A stretch of DNA of 15,773 bases from Collinsella sp. AM17-1 (GCF_003470665.1 NZ_QRJZ01000008.1:1-15773), one strand, 5' to 3'. Numbered from the stretch's first letter, positions 1 to 7,556 are shown. Notes: generated by a model from the sequence alone, not told the origin. Translations and numbers: made by a program.

Positions 1-45
1 AATCGTAGCCCGAGACGGTCCCGGGCTGACAATTTCGACTGTAAT

Positions 46-81
46 GGACGTTCTTAAACGACTAGTCGTTTAAGAACGTCC
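46..81. repeat. 36-bp perfect palindrome
   Basis: The two 18-base halves are exact reverse complements (left half GGACGTTCTTAAACGACT, meeting its complement at base 63/64), with no loop. The right half runs into the short repeat GAACGTCCCC, so the palindrome may be two head-to-head copies of that repeat end. There is no T-tract, so it does not look like a terminator. A dimeric protein site, a cruciform or a repeat-element junction are all possible. The structure is plain; the role is unknown. Confidence 0.85.
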
Positions 82-130
82 CCAATGACTACAAGTGCCG
101 ACAGAAAAGGAATGTCCCCAAGTGCCGGCC
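71..130 (+). repeat. Two copies of a short GGAAYGTCCCC...TGCCGGCA repeat
   Basis: Two similar units follow each other: one with AAGAACGTCCCCAA and, after an insertion, AAGTGCCGACA, and one with AAAGGAATGTCCCCAAGTGC followed by CGGCC. The same pattern occurs as a pair at 2498-2545. They are non-coding here and are best read as members of a small interspersed repeat family. Family membership rests on four copies seen in this window only. Confidence 0.6.
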
Positions 131-162
131 CGGCAACGCCGATGTGCTGGCAATGACAGCGA

Positions 163-261
163 AAGCCCGCCAGAGCGAGCAAGGTGCCTTGAAACAAGGC
201 GGCATTGACCTTCTGGTCATGCCGCCGAAGCTGAAAGGCAGATTGCCGCCCTGGCGGGCTT
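163..261. repeat. 99-bp multi-hairpin element with terminal inverted repeats
   Basis: An 11-base perfect inverted repeat (AAGCCCGCCAG at 163-173, CTGGCGGGCTT at 251-261) closes a segment that holds further hairpins: GCCTTG-AAA-CAAGGC at 186-200 and a 12-bp stem with one bulge at 198-226 around the loop TTCT. The second shares bases with the first, so they are alternatives. No convincing reading frame lies within it, although a low-quality minus-strand frame crosses it. It resembles a small palindromic mobile repeat or a structured RNA; the sequence does not decide which. Confidence 0.55.
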
Positions 262-271
262 GCAGCGTCGA

Positions 272-304
272 GTAGTTACGCGGTTCGTAGAACCGCGTAA
301 CTAC
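272..304 (-). terminator. Strong hairpin just past the htpG stop
   Basis: GTAGTTACGCGGTTC and its exact complement form a 15-bp perfect stem around a 3-base loop (GTA at 287-289). It starts four bases beyond the htpG stop codon on the transcribed strand. The hairpin is in the right place to end the htpG transcript or protect its 3' end. No run of U follows it, so it is not a classic intrinsic terminator. The stem is certain; the terminator role is inferred from position. Confidence 0.5.
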
Positions 305-308
305 CAAA

Positions 309-2333
309 CTACATAAGCTCGCAGACAGCTGCTGCGAAGGCAACGGGGTCCTCGGGGAGGATGCCCTCGACCAGCAGGGCCTGATCGTAGAGCAAGCCGG
401 AGTACTGCTTGATCTTATCGGCGTCGCCTGCCTTCTGGGCAGCGACAAGCTTGTCAAAGACCGGGTGCTTGGCGTTGAGCTCGAGCACGCGCTGGCTCTT
501 GGGCATGCCGTTGGGCGCGCCCTCGGGCCCCTTCTGGAGCACCTTCTCCATCTCGAGCGAAAGCGGACCCTCGGTGGTGATGCAAGCGGGGGCATCGGTC
601 AGGCGCGCGGAGACGGCAACTTTCTCGACCTTGTCACCGAGCGCCTCCTTCATAGCGCTAAAGAGGTCCTCGTTTTCCTTGGTGGCGTCCTCGGCCTCCT
701 TCTTCTCGTCCTCGGTCGCCAGATCAAGATCGCCAGTCGCGACGTTCTTGAGCTCCAGGTGACGATCCTCGACCTCGGGCTCGGCACCGTCGGCAACGGC
801 CTTCTCGGCAGCCTCGCGGGCAGCGTCGTCTTCGTAGATCTTAGGCATATCGGCGGCAACGTACTCACGCATAGCCTGGAACGTAAACTCATCCACATCC
901 TGCGTCAGCAACAGCACGTCATAGCCGCGCTCGAGCACGCCCTTTACCACGGGCATCTTGGCCAAGCGCTCACGCGAGTCGCCGGCGGCGTAGTAGATGG
1001 CCTTCTGATCCTCGGGCATGCCCTTGGCATACTCGGCCAGGGTAATCATCTTCTGCTCCTTGGCAGACCAGAACAGTAGCAGGTCGGCGAGCTCATCGGC
1101 CTTCATGCCATAGCTCGAGTAGATGCCGTACTTAAGGCCGCGGCCAAAGTTCTCAAAGAACTTCTCGTAGGCCTCGCGGTCGTTGTCGCGCATGTCCTCA
1201 AGATCGGCAGTGATCTTCTTCTCGACACGCTTGGCAATGGCCTTGAGCTGACGGTTCTGTTGCAGCGTCTCACGCGAAATATTGAGCGTCACGTCGGCAG
1301 AGTCCACGACACCGCGCACAAAGTTGTAGTAGTCGGGCAGCAAGTCGTCGCACTTCTCCATAATCAGCACGTTGGAACTGTAGAGCGCCAGGCCCTTCTC
1401 GTAGTCCTTGCTGTACAGATCGAACGGGGCGCGACCCGGCACAAACAGCAGCGCATCGTACTCAAGCGTACCCTCGGCATGGAAGCTGATAGTGCGCGCG
1501 GGATCGTCAAAGTCGTGGAACGTGGACTTGTAGAACTCGTTGTAATCCTTCTGCTCAACGTCGGAGCTGCGCTTTTTCCAAATCGGCGTCATGGAGTTGA
1601 TGGTCTCGAGCTCCTGGTAGTCCTCGTACTCGGGCTTGTAGTCGTCGCCGGCGTCCTCGGGCTTGGGTTTCTGGCGACTCTTGCTCACCATCATCTGAAT
1701 CGGGTAGCGCACATAGTTGCTGTACTGCTGAATCAGGCTCTTGAGGCCCCACTCGGTCAGGAAGCGATCGTAGGTCTCGGCCTCGCCGTCGGCGTCGAGC
1801 TTCTCGTTCTCGCGCAGCGTCAGGATGACATCGGTGCCGTGCTCGGCGCGCTCGCCGTCTTCGATGGTGTAACCCTCAAGACCATCAGACTCCCACACGT
1901 GAGCGGTGTCCTCGCCATAGGCGCGGCTGACAACCTTTACGTGGCTGGCAACCATAAAGGCAGAGTAGAAGCCCACGCCAAACTGACCGATGATGTCGAC
2001 ATCGGAACCCTGCTGCTCGGCGTTCTCAGTCTTAAACTCCTCGGAGCCGGAATGGGCGATGGTGCCCAGATTGCGCTCGAGCTCCTCGGCGGTCATGCCG
2101 ATACCGTTATCCGAAATGGTGATGGTACGGGCATCTTTATCAAAGGAAACACGGATGGCCAGGTCGCCCTGGTCGAGCTTGACACTCGGATCCTGCAGGC
2201 TCTTAAAGTTGAGCTTGTCGACGGCATCGCTCGCGTTGGAGATAAGCTCGCGCAGGAAGATTTCCTTATTGGTGTAGATGGAGTTGATCATGAGGTCGAG
2301 CAGTTTTTTGCTCTCGGTCTTAAATTGACGCAT
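309..2333 (-). CDS. htpG: Hsp90-family molecular chaperone HtpG
   Basis: The 674-residue protein is a cytosolic ATP-dependent chaperone that clamps client proteins as a homodimer. The GHKL ATPase signatures are all in place: ELISNASDA at about 29-37 (the Mg/ATP-binding Asn is residue 33), DNGIGM at 75-80 and GQFGVGF at 116-122. The middle domain and C-terminal dimerisation region follow, and the protein ends in ...AAAVCELM. It is slightly longer than the usual 610-640 residues; an acidic stretch near residues 510-570, rich in Glu/Asp/Ala/Lys, may account for this. The ATG start has AAAGGA six bases upstream. It is probably transcribed alone: a gap with an inverted repeat lies upstream and a hairpin downstream. 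The long open frames on the opposite strand are codon-bias shadows. Confidence 0.97.
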   Translation of the reverse strand: MRQFKTESKKLLDLMINSIYTNKEIFLRELISNASDAVDKLNFKSLQDPSVKLDQGDLAIRVSFDKDARTITISDNGIGMTAEELERNLGTIAHSGSEEFKTENAEQQGSDVDIIGQFGVGFYSAFMVASHVKVVSRAYGEDTAHVWESDGLEGYTIEDGERAEHGTDVILTLRENEKLDADGEAETYDRFLTEWGLKSLIQQYSNYVRYPIQMMVSKSRQKPKPEDAGDDYKPEYEDYQELETINSMTPIWKKRSSDVEQKDYNEFYKSTFHDFDDPARTISFHAEGTLEYDALLFVPGRAPFDLYSKDYEKGLALYSSNVLIMEKCDDLLPDYYNFVRGVVDSADVTLNISRETLQQNRQLKAIAKRVEKKITADLEDMRDNDREAYEKFFENFGRGLKYGIYSSYGMKADELADLLLFWSAKEQKMITLAEYAKGMPEDQKAIYYAAGDSRERLAKMPVVKGVLERGYDVLLLTQDVDEFTFQAMREYVAADMPKIYEDDAAREAAEKAVADGAEPEVEDRHLELKNVATGDLDLATEDEKKEAEDATKENEDLFSAMKEALGDKVEKVAVSARLTDAPACITTEGPLSLEMEKVLQKGPEGAPNGMPKSQRVLELNAKHPVFDKLVAAQKAGDADKIKQYSGLLYDQALLVEGILPEDPVAFAAAVCELM

Positions 2334-2445
2334 GTGCAGTCCTTTCGCGCTACCCCCGTCCGCAAAAACGGCCCAGTTGCCCGAGCCGCATTGCAGACCT
2401 GCTATGTTCAGACTTAGATTTTATAACCCATTAGCGCGCATATAT

Positions 2446-2471
2446 ACATACGGAATCGAAAAACTGTATGT
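2446..2471. promoter_or_regulatory. Inverted repeat in the htpG upstream region
   Basis: ACATAC (2446-2451) and GTATGT (2466-2471) face each other across 14 bases, about 113-138 bases before the htpG start codon. A weak -35-like TTGGAC (minus strand, 2470-2475) overlaps the outer arm, and TATGTA/TATATA sequences lie 19 or more bases further on. It matches neither the CIRCE element nor the HspR-type HAIR consensus as I know them. It is a candidate operator or promoter region for htpG. No clear consensus promoter was found. Confidence 0.3.
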
Positions 2472-2497
2472 CCAAACGCTCTGATGCACCAATTGCC

Positions 2498-2545
2498 AAG
2501 GAGTGTCCCCGACTGCCGGCAGGAAAGGAACGTCCCTATCTGCCA
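2498..2545 (+). repeat. Two tandem copies of the GGAAYGTCCCC repeat, overlapping the acetyltransferase stop
   Basis: The first unit reads AAGGAGTGTCCCCGACTGCC followed by GGCA; the second reads GAAAGGAACGTCCCTATC followed by TGCCA. Both match the pair at 71-130. The second unit supplies the last codons and the TAG stop of the neighbouring acetyltransferase gene, so the repeat has become part of its coding end. Confidence 0.6.
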
Positions 2546-3036
2546 TCTACGCGCTTGGCCATCCAAACATGGGGCTGGCCCTCGTCTTCGTAGTCCACCG
2601 GGGCAATCTGCGTGTAACCCGCCTTGGCATAGAGTGGTAGCACGTATTCCTGCGCGTGCAGCTTAATGAGCTTGGAGCCGGCATCACGCGCGCACGTATC
2701 ACTGGCCTCGACAATCTTGCTCGCCAAACCGCGACGGCGCATGCTCGGCAGCACGGCCACGCGCCCCATAATGTAGGTCTCCCCCGCCGCGACGCCTTCG
2801 TCCAAGTCGCACGCCGGCAAAACTGGGGCTTCGGCATCTGCCGCGTACTCCAGTTCCTCGGGAAACACGCGCGAGCAGCCGGCAAGCTCGCCGTCTACAT
2901 AGAGTGTCACATGAATGCAGTTCGGATCCTCGTCGATAGCGTCGAACTCATTCTCGTAGCCCTGCTCGTCCATAAAAACGACGCGGCGCACCAACGCCGC
3001 GTCGTCAAAGCATCCCGTCTTAAGTTGGATATCCAT
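2536..3036 (-). CDS. GNAT-family N-acetyltransferase (ElaA/YjcF-like)
   Basis: The predicted 166-residue cytoplasmic enzyme would move an acetyl group from acetyl-CoA to an amine on an unknown acceptor. The core is clear: strand plus acetyl-CoA loop at about 89-111 (IMGRVAVLP, then RRRGLA at 100-105, the pyrophosphate-binding Q/R-x-x-G-x-A/G motif), then KLHAQEYVLPLYAKAGY at 125-141. The ending G-Q-P-H-V-W-M is typical of ElaA-like proteins. I chose the ATG at 3034-3036 because GAAAGG lies about seven bases before it; an in-frame TTG at 3054 would add six residues but overlaps this ribosome site. It starts 39 bases after the CpsB-like gene on the same strand and may be co-transcribed. The C-terminus is encoded by a short interspersed repeat. 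The substrate cannot be told. Confidence 0.88.
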   Translation of the reverse strand: MDIQLKTGCFDDAALVRRVVFMDEQGYENEFDAIDEDPNCIHVTLYVDGELAGCSRVFPEELEYAADAEAPVLPACDLDEGVAAGETYIMGRVAVLPSMRRRGLASKIVEASDTCARDAGSKLIKLHAQEYVLPLYAKAGYTQIAPVDYEDEGQPHVWMAKRVDGR

Positions 3037-3075
3037 AGCTGCCCTTTCATTCAACGCGAACGTTAGGGACAGATT

Positions 3076-3726
3076 TTAGCGAAAATGAGCTCCGCGCACG
3101 CTAAACTTCGCGCGAGCCTTCGCCAGACAGTCGTAATGACCCACGTTATGGGCATCGCTCGCGATGAAGCTGTACAGGTTCTGATCGAACAGGCGCTGTG
3201 CCGGCTTTTTCTCGCGACCAAAGCGACCGCCGGCAATAAAGTCCGCCGAAGCCTGCAGCTTGCAGCCCATATCGACCAGGCGCTCCGCCACGCTTACATC
3301 CTTTTGAACCGCACGATAGCGCTCAGGATGAGCGATGATCACCTGATAGCCACGGCACTGCAAATCGTAAATCGTGTTCTCGTACTCTCTAAACGCATAC
3401 GCATCGGCATGCGTCGAAAGCTCGAGCAGAAACTCGTTGGTCCCATCGAAATGCAAGTGATCCGCGGCATCGATACCAAGCTCAACGAGCTTTCGATGGT
3501 TGACCTCGAAGCCCATCTGGAGCGGAAAACCGTCAGCGTTATCGCGCAGCAGCTCAAAGGCATCCCACATCTTGTCGTAATCAAAATAGGGATCACGGCA
3601 GTGAGGAGTGCAAACGATTCTGGTTACACCGGCCCGCTTGGCAGCCTCGAGCATCGCCAAGCTCTCTTCGAGATCGGCGGCGCCGTCGTCTACACCCGGC
3701 AAGATATGGCAATGAATGTCACGCAT
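3076..3726 (-). CDS. cpsB: CpsB/CapC-family PHP-type tyrosine-protein phosphatase
   Basis: The predicted 216-residue manganese-dependent phosphatase of the PHP fold would remove phosphate from the tyrosine tail of the neighbouring CpsD-like kinase. The metal-binding pattern is intact: DIHCHILPGVDDG at 3-15 (His5, His7), TPHC at 40-43, GFEVN at 72-76, IIAHPERY at 130-137 and ASDAHN at 189-194. Family members are usually about 240-255 residues and end with an NP-containing segment. This one stops about 22 residues after ASDAHN, so the C-terminus is short, though no catalytic residue is lost. The ATG has TAAGG seven bases upstream. The gene begins 17 bases after the kinase stop, in the same operon. 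The first-gene position usual for cpsB in streptococci is not kept here; it comes last. Confidence 0.9.
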   Translation of the reverse strand: MRDIHCHILPGVDDGAADLEESLAMLEAAKRAGVTRIVCTPHCRDPYFDYDKMWDAFELLRDNADGFPLQMGFEVNHRKLVELGIDAADHLHFDGTNEFLLELSTHADAYAFREYENTIYDLQCRGYQVIIAHPERYRAVQKDVSVAERLVDMGCKLQASADFIAGGRFGREKKPAQRLFDQNLYSFIASDAHNVGHYDCLAKARAKFSVRGAHFR

Positions 3727-3743
3727 AGGTCAGCCTTAATCAA

Positions 3744-4481
3744 CTAAACGTTTGCTCGGTTGGTGAAGATGCCCTTTTTGGAAGTGCCCTGATCGTCGGA
3801 GCCCTTCTTAACCTTCTTACCGTCCTTGGTGTAGTAAGAATAATAGTACTCGCTGGTCTCGGTCTCACAGTAATTCATGACGGTACCGATGAGCTTGACC
3901 TTCTCGGACTTCTTAAGCTGGGCGATAGCGTTGAGCGCCTCTTCGCGCTTGGTAAAGTCCTCGCGCACCACGAACAGCGCGCCGTCGGTCAGGCTGGCAA
4001 TCTCGGCAGCATCGATGAAGGTGCCGACCGGAGGAGCATCGAAGATGACGTACTGGAACTTAGCAGACAGTGCCTTGACCAGCTTGGCAAAGCGATGGGA
4101 GACGATGATGTCGGCAGGATTGGGAATATGCGGCTCAGCATCGAGGAAGTAGAAATTCTTCTGACCTGTCTCGACAATCGCCTGGTCGATAGAAACCTGC
4201 TCGGACAGGACTGCATAGAGTCCGCCGCGGGAGCGGACGCCGAGCATATCGGCAAGGGACCTGCGACGCATATCAGCCTCGACCAGCAGGACACTCTTGC
4301 CGCTCGTGGCGATTGCCTGAGCAAGATTAATGGAAACCGTAGACTTGCCCTCGTTGGGAATCGAGGAGGTAACGGTGATGGTGCGAATGGGGTCGTCCAC
4401 GCTCGCAAAGCGGATGTTGGCCAGAAGGGTCTTGGCGGCATTCTGCACAACGAGCTTATCGGTGTTCTTTGCCTTAGCCAT
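3744..4481 (-). CDS. cpsD: CpsD-like bacterial tyrosine kinase (capsular polysaccharide regulator)
   Basis: The predicted 245-residue cytoplasmic BY-kinase would autophosphorylate on a C-terminal tyrosine cluster and, with its membrane partner, set exopolysaccharide chain length and export. Walker A is SSIPNEGKSTV (39-49, Lys46), a variant with Asn in place of the usual Gly before EGKST. Walker A' is VLLVEADMRR (64-73) and Walker B is VIFDAPP (145-151). The tail carries SEYYYSYYTKDGKK (tyrosines at about 212-214 and 216-217), the expected phosphorylation cluster. The ATG follows the Wzz-like stop codon by two bases, with AGGTGG inside the upstream gene, which suggests translational coupling. 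The separate adaptor and kinase proteins follow the Gram-positive arrangement, not the fused proteobacterial Wzc. Confidence 0.93.
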   Translation of the reverse strand: MAKAKNTDKLVVQNAAKTLLANIRFASVDDPIRTITVTSSIPNEGKSTVSINLAQAIATSGKSVLLVEADMRRRSLADMLGVRSRGGLYAVLSEQVSIDQAIVETGQKNFYFLDAEPHIPNPADIIVSHRFAKLVKALSAKFQYVIFDAPPVGTFIDAAEIASLTDGALFVVREDFTKREEALNAIAQLKKSEKVKLIGTVMNYCETETSEYYYSYYTKDGKKVKKGSDDQGTSKKGIFTNRANV

Positions 4482-4483
4482 GC

Positions 4484-5140
4484 CTATTTACCACCTTTCA
4501 TAGCCGGAATTCGGCCAACAACGGGAATACCCAGGAGCTCTTCTGCCTCTTCGGCACCGCGGATGCGGGTATTGAGCATGTCTGCCAAAACGACATAGGC
4601 AACTGCGATAAAGATACCGGCGAGGAACGCGACGGCAATATACAGCGTGCGCTTGGGGCCGCTGGGGGCTTCGGGGGTCTTAGCCTCGTCGATAACGTTG
4701 ATGCTCTGGGCAGCGCCGACGTTCTGAGCGACCGTACTCACCGAGCTGGCAATGGCCTTTGCGACCTCAGCCGTCTCCTTGGCATCGGTGCCGGTAACCG
4801 AAAGCGTAATGACACGCGTGGTGGTCTCGGAGGAAACAGACACCTTGTAGTCATCCAAATCGGTGAGGCCCAGTTCTTTGGCGGCGCCGCTCTTAACGCT
4901 ATCGCTATCCAGCAGCGTGGCGATATCGTTGGAAAGCATCTGGCTCGCCGAGAGATCGTTGTAGCTCATCTGACCGCTATCGTCGGTCTTGGCGAGAATG
5001 TACATGCTCGTCGTCGCGGTATAGGTGTTGTCCATCGCAACGAAGGACACGATGCCCATGGCGATCGCGCAGACCACCGGAAGGGTGATGACCAGCTTGA
5101 GGTGCTTCTTCAGCAGCTGGAACAGTTCGAGAAGGGTCAT
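4484..5140 (-). CDS. cpsC: Wzz/CpsC-like polysaccharide chain-length and kinase-adaptor membrane protein
   Basis: The 218-residue protein has the Wzz fold layout: a short cytoplasmic start, a membrane helix at about 15-35, an extracytoplasmic region of about 130 residues, the proline-rich TPEAPSGPKR at 155-164, a second membrane helix at about 166-187, and a cytoplasmic tail ending near GIPVVGRIPAMKGGK. Tails of this type in CpsC-like proteins activate the partner CpsD kinase. The ATG has GAAAGG eight bases upstream. It is the first gene of the wzz-cpsD-cpsB run. The 195-base gap before it has no clear consensus promoter; a weak TTTGGT-18-TAACAT pair can be drawn on the minus strand. No glycosyltransferase, flippase or polymerase genes are nearby. 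Confidence 0.88.
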   Translation of the reverse strand: MTLLELFQLLKKHLKLVITLPVVCAIAMGIVSFVAMDNTYTATTSMYILAKTDDSGQMSYNDLSASQMLSNDIATLLDSDSVKSGAAKELGLTDLDDYKVSVSSETTTRVITLSVTGTDAKETAEVAKAIASSVSTVAQNVGAAQSINVIDEAKTPEAPSGPKRTLYIAVAFLAGIFIAVAYVVLADMLNTRIRGAEEAEELLGIPVVGRIPAMKGGK

Positions 5141-5281
5141 GCAGCTTGCCTTTCATTTCCCCAGTTCGGATTGACAAAACTGTCCGTATGTTATCGCATC
5201 TTTTTACCGAGACCAAACTCTATACATAAGAAACAGGCTCTCCTGTAAAAATGTCGGAAGCAATCGTAAAATTGCACAACA

Positions 5282-5310
5282 ACGCCGCACCCGAAAGTCA
5301 AATGCGGCGT
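5282..5310 (-). terminator. Probable terminator after the phoR-like gene
   Basis: ACGCCGCA (5282-5289) pairs perfectly with TGCGGCGT (5303-5310) around a 13-base loop, about 26 bases past the sensor-kinase stop on the minus strand. Downstream bases are T-rich only in patches (TGTTGTGCAATTTT), so it is a weak intrinsic terminator. It separates the phosphate operon from the polysaccharide cassette. A small ACAGG/CCTGT hairpin at 5233-5246 lies further on. Confidence 0.5.
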
Positions 5311-5335
5311 CTACATCAATATCTGTGTTGTATCG

Positions 5336-6760
5336 CTATGCGAATGGCTCGTCCTGCTGTATGGGAAACGTCACCGTAATGGTGGTTCCCACGCCCAACT
5401 CGCTCGACAGATCAAGCGTGGCGTGATGATACAGGGCCGCATGCTTGACAATGGCAAGCCCCAGGCCGGTTCCGCCGCGTGCCTTGGACCTACTCTTGTC
5501 CACGCGATAGAACCGCTCAAATACCTTGCCCTGTTCTTCAGGCGCGATACCGATTCCCGTGTCGGCGACAGCGAGGAACGGATGGCCTTCGTCGTTGGTG
5601 CCGCACTGCAGCGTAACCGTACCGCCGGGCCGATTGTAGCGGATGGCGTTGCTTGCCAGATTATAGATGAGCTCGTCGACCAAGCGCGACACGCCTTCGA
5701 TGACCACAGGCTTGGTCTCATGACTTATCGTCACATTCGCCTGACGGGCAACCTGTTCAAGACGCTGCTCAACCGCGTAGATCGCACGCGAGAGCTCAAT
5801 AGGCTCCGTGGACCCAATGGGCACTGCCTCGCCTTCAGTTGCACGTTCGGCCTCGTCCAAGTTAGACAGCGTAAGGATGTCGTTGACAAGCGCTGCCAAG
5901 CGGCCCGCCTCACGATAGATGCGACCGCCAAAGTTGCGCAGGTCGTCCTCGCCCTCGACCATGCCATTTGCGATGAGCTCGGCATAGCCCGAAATCGCCG
6001 TAAGCGGCGTCTTGAGCTCATGGGTGATATTCGCCGTGAACTCGCGGCGCATACGGTCGTTGTCCGCTAGCACCGCCATTTGGCGCTTGAGTTCCTGGCG
6101 CTGCGACTCGATGCGCTCAAGCATGGGGACCATCTCGGCATAGGCGTGCTCATAGCTACGGCGTGGGTGATCCAAATCCACCTCTTGCAACGGCGCGATG
6201 ATGGCACGGGACTCACGGCGCGCCATAAAAAACGAGAGTACTGCACCCGCTGCTGCGATAAGCAGCATCGGCGCCAGCATCGACAGCAAAATCGCCGCAA
6301 CGCCAGGCTGGGCCTGCGCCAAGCGAACGACCTGGCCGTTATCAAGGGTGACGGCGCGATACAGCATAATCTCGTCGAGTGTAGAGCTTGCGCGCTCCGC
6401 GGAACCCGAACCACTCTCAAAGGCCTCGATGACCTCGGGGCGATCGCCATGGTTGGGCAGTGTGGAAGGCGACGCCTCGTTGTCGTAGGCAACAGATCCG
6501 TCCTTATTGATCAGCGTGATACGAAGATCCTCGCGATCGAGGCTTCGCAAGAACGGAATGGGCTCCTGCTGCTCGTCGAGGGCGGCAGCAATGAGCTCGG
6601 TTTCCTGCGCCAGATTGGCACTCGTGGCATCCGCCAAAGTGTTTTGCACAAAGAACGCACCCAGCACCGTAAACGCCACGATAACCGCCATGGCGCAGAC
6701 AAAGATCGTCACAAAAACGCGGTGCGACAGCGTATGTTTTCCCTGGGGGGCGAAGACCAC
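5336..6760 (-). CDS. phoR: PhoR-like sensor histidine kinase
   Basis: The 474-residue membrane kinase is the probable partner of the response regulator encoded just upstream, sensing phosphate state. Order: membrane helix at about 14-38; an extracytoplasmic region of about 115 residues; membrane helix at about 155-179; a linker; the H-box FTANITHELKTPL (phospho-acceptor His247); N-box around 363-375 (ELIYNLASNAIRY); G1 DTGIG at 400-404; F-box VFERFYRVD; and G2 GGTGLGLA at 429-436. The start is GTG at 6758-6760, three bases after the regulator's stop, with GGAGGAG about six bases before it; the stop codon sits inside this ribosome site, so translation is probably coupled. The extracytoplasmic part is not recognised. 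The phosphate role is inferred from the neighbouring pstB; an envelope-stress kinase is the alternative. Confidence 0.9.
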   Translation of the reverse strand: MVFAPQGKHTLSHRVFVTIFVCAMAVIVAFTVLGAFFVQNTLADATSANLAQETELIAAALDEQQEPIPFLRSLDREDLRITLINKDGSVAYDNEASPSTLPNHGDRPEVIEAFESGSGSAERASSTLDEIMLYRAVTLDNGQVVRLAQAQPGVAAILLSMLAPMLLIAAAGAVLSFFMARRESRAIIAPLQEVDLDHPRRSYEHAYAEMVPMLERIESQRQELKRQMAVLADNDRMRREFTANITHELKTPLTAISGYAELIANGMVEGEDDLRNFGGRIYREAGRLAALVNDILTLSNLDEAERATEGEAVPIGSTEPIELSRAIYAVEQRLEQVARQANVTISHETKPVVIEGVSRLVDELIYNLASNAIRYNRPGGTVTLQCGTNDEGHPFLAVADTGIGIAPEEQGKVFERFYRVDKSRSKARGGTGLGLAIVKHAALYHHATLDLSSELGVGTTITVTFPIQQDEPFA

Positions 6761-6763
6761 GGG

Positions 6764-7492
6764 TTACTCCTCCGATGCGGTGGCCGCGGTGTCGTCGCCT
6801 TCGGCACCATCACCGGCAGAAGGCTCGGCCAGGCGATAACCCACGCCGCGCACGGTCTCGATGGCGCTGGCATGCTCGCCCAGTTTTTGGCGAAGCGTCT
6901 GCACGTGCACGTCAACGGTGCGCGAACCGCCGTCGAAGTCCCAGCCCCACACGCTCTGCAGCAACGACTCGCGGGTAAAGACCACGCCGGGCTTGCGCAT
7001 GAGGTACTCGAGCAGGTCGAACTCGCGCAGGGTGAGCTTAAGCGGCTCGCCGGCAACGGTCACCTCGCGATGGCTAGGCGAAAGCACGATGTCGCCCACG
7101 CTGAGCACATCGCTCGCCTGCTTGACCATGCCGCCGCGACGCAGCAGTGCGCGGCAGCGGCTCGCAAGCTCCATGAGCGAAAACGGCTTAGTCAGGTAAT
7201 CGTCGGCACCGCCATCGAGCGCCATCACCTTGTCGAGTTCGGTGTCCTTGGCGGTAAGCATCATGATGGGCACCGTCGCCGTCAGGCGATCGGCACGCAG
7301 GCGACGCATAATCGCCAAGCCATCGGTGTCGGGCAGCATGATATCGAGCAGCACAGCATCGGGCACCCGTCGCGCCACGGCAGCTTTAAACTCGCCATCA
7401 CACGAAAAGCCCTCGGCCTCGATTCCCTGCTTGCGCAGCGCGTAGACTGTCAAATCCCTGATGTTGTCATCGTCCTCGACGTAATAGATCAT
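6764..7492 (-). CDS. phoP: PhoP/PhoB-like OmpR-family response regulator
   Basis: The 242-residue regulator has a receiver domain (acidic EDDD at 6-9, phospho-acceptor Asp50 in LLDIMLPDTDG, Thr80, Lys102 in LTKPF) followed by a winged-helix DNA-binding domain (LTLREFDLLEYL through VRGVGYRL, about 150-224). An acidic, alanine-rich tail of about 18 residues closes it. The ATG has AAAGGGG six bases upstream. It lies 64 bases after pstB and directly before the sensor kinase, an arrangement that supports control of phosphate uptake and scavenging genes. Confidence 0.9.
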   Translation of the reverse strand: MIYYVEDDDNIRDLTVYALRKQGIEAEGFSCDGEFKAAVARRVPDAVLLDIMLPDTDGLAIMRRLRADRLTATVPIMMLTAKDTELDKVMALDGGADDYLTKPFSLMELASRCRALLRRGGMVKQASDVLSVGDIVLSPSHREVTVAGEPLKLTLREFDLLEYLMRKPGVVFTRESLLQSVWGWDFDGGSRTVDVHVQTLRQKLGEHASAIETVRGVGYRLAEPSAGDGAEGDDTAATASEE

Positions 7493-7556
7493 GTTGAACC
7501 CCTTTGCGGCCGATATGACCGCATCTTAACCCTAAAGGCACCTGTAAAAGACAGCG

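Noticed and set aside
1260..2417. Long plus-strand open frame (385 residues) opposite htpG
   Set aside because: It is the antisense of a conserved gene with strong codon bias, has no ribosome site, and its translation is low in complexity with no recognisable domain. The same applies to the other long antisense frames over the two-component genes and pstB.
3037..3054. TTG start for the acetyltransferase
   Set aside because: It would start before the GAAAGG ribosome site that serves the ATG at 3036; the family needs no extra residues here.
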